A stretch of DNA of 64,000 nucleotides. Origin: an uncultured Alphaproteobacteria bacterium (lineage in GTDB: Bacteria; Pseudomonadota; Alphaproteobacteria; HIMB59; GCA-002718135). Shown one piece after another: positions 63,926-64,000 of this stretch. How positions within the stretch are numbered: the first letter of the stretch is position 1; each line of letters begins with the position of its first letter. The notes under the pieces were generated by a model, which saw only the letters and a list, made by a program, of their open reading frames with translations, did not search any database and was not told the DNA's origin. Made by a program: the position numbers and the translations under genes. Location of the stretch: the NCBI GenBank assembly GCA_902519435.1, contig CABYKC010000001.1, positions 22,445 to 86,444 of the forward strand. Direction: 5' to 3'.

Positions 63926-64000
63926 ATGGAACAGAACAAAGTAACTTCGCCTTGCATTAGTGTTTGTAAAACTGACCCAATCTCAGGATATTGTTACGGT
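63926..64000 (+). CDS. DUF1289 protein (partial, first 25 residues)
   Basis: The reading frame begins MEQNKVTSPCISVCKTDPISGYCYG and runs off the right edge. The SPCISVCKTDP and YC spacing of cysteines is the DUF1289 pattern, small probable metal-binding proteins. The function is unknown. Confidence 0.75.
   Translation, partial: MEQNKVTSPCISVCKTDPISGYCYG

Overview
The window is gene-dense, very A+T-rich DNA that reads as a streamlined marine alphaproteobacterium (SAR11, HIMB59 or AEGEAN-169 type; the exact clade cannot be fixed from this window). The evidence is the conserved block rpmH-rnpA-yidD-yidC-engB-argB-(HAD nucleotidase)-dapD-dapE, separate petA-petB-petC genes for the bc1 complex with a PetP/PetR-type regulator pair, UbiK and COQ9-like genes beside proC, lgt-midA-pgeF, and overlapping or abutting gene ends almost everywhere. 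No rRNA, tRNA, CRISPR array, phage or insertion sequence was seen. No gap between genes exceeds 300 bases; the longest is 60743-60945, which holds one small inverted repeat (60859-60877) and nothing else I recognise.

Layout. 1-2.4 kb: a partial omega-amino-acid:pyruvate aminotransferase divergent from a phosphate acyltransferase, then a DMT permease. 2.4-8.2 kb: an ABC solute importer (binding protein and two permeases, no ATPase here) with a short-chain dehydrogenase and an atypical HAD protein, divergent from a LacI-type regulator. 8.2-16.5 kb: an unusual cluster of five SnoaL-like proteins (nine SnoaL domains), a bicupin, a MetE-like zinc methyl/alkyltransferase and a HisD-like dehydrogenase resembling sulfopropanediol dehydrogenase HpsN. 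The three divergent promoter regions of 2.4-16.5 kb carry the same array of alternating TATTCA/TGAATA half-sites, so the importer, the LacI gene and the SnoaL cluster look like one regulon, and this is the best candidate for an undescribed system. 16.5-21 kb: cysD-cysNC, a CysQ-like phosphatase and a cation antiporter. 21-24.5 kb: a GMC oxidoreductase convergent with sulfoacetaldehyde acetyltransferase xsc. Together with the aminotransferase and phosphotransacetylase at the left edge, this suggests use of C2/C3 sulfonates.

24.5-43.6 kb is core: uvrC, pgsA, moaD, moaE, ilvE, a MarR/OmpR/EnvZ-type regulatory trio, a CsaA-like, COQ9-like, proC, YbjN-like and ubiK group, lgt-midA-pgeF, prs, rplY, pth, ychF, petABC, trmL and a pirin. 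43.6-49.8 kb is a zinc island: a 29-residue Cys-rich peptide gene, a DUF1636-type protein, an 84-residue protein, a WD40 protein, a CobW GTPase, znuA with an 86-residue His/Asp repeat, znuCB and a Zur-like repressor, with a near-perfect Zur-type palindrome between znuA and znuC. 49.7-64 kb: a short CCA transferase, a PNPOx-like protein, panC, the rpmH-dapE block, a 2-hydroxyacid dehydrogenase, a glycosyltransferase, a 58-residue orphan, an aminopeptidase P, a threonine-dehydratase-like enzyme and the start of a DUF1289 gene.
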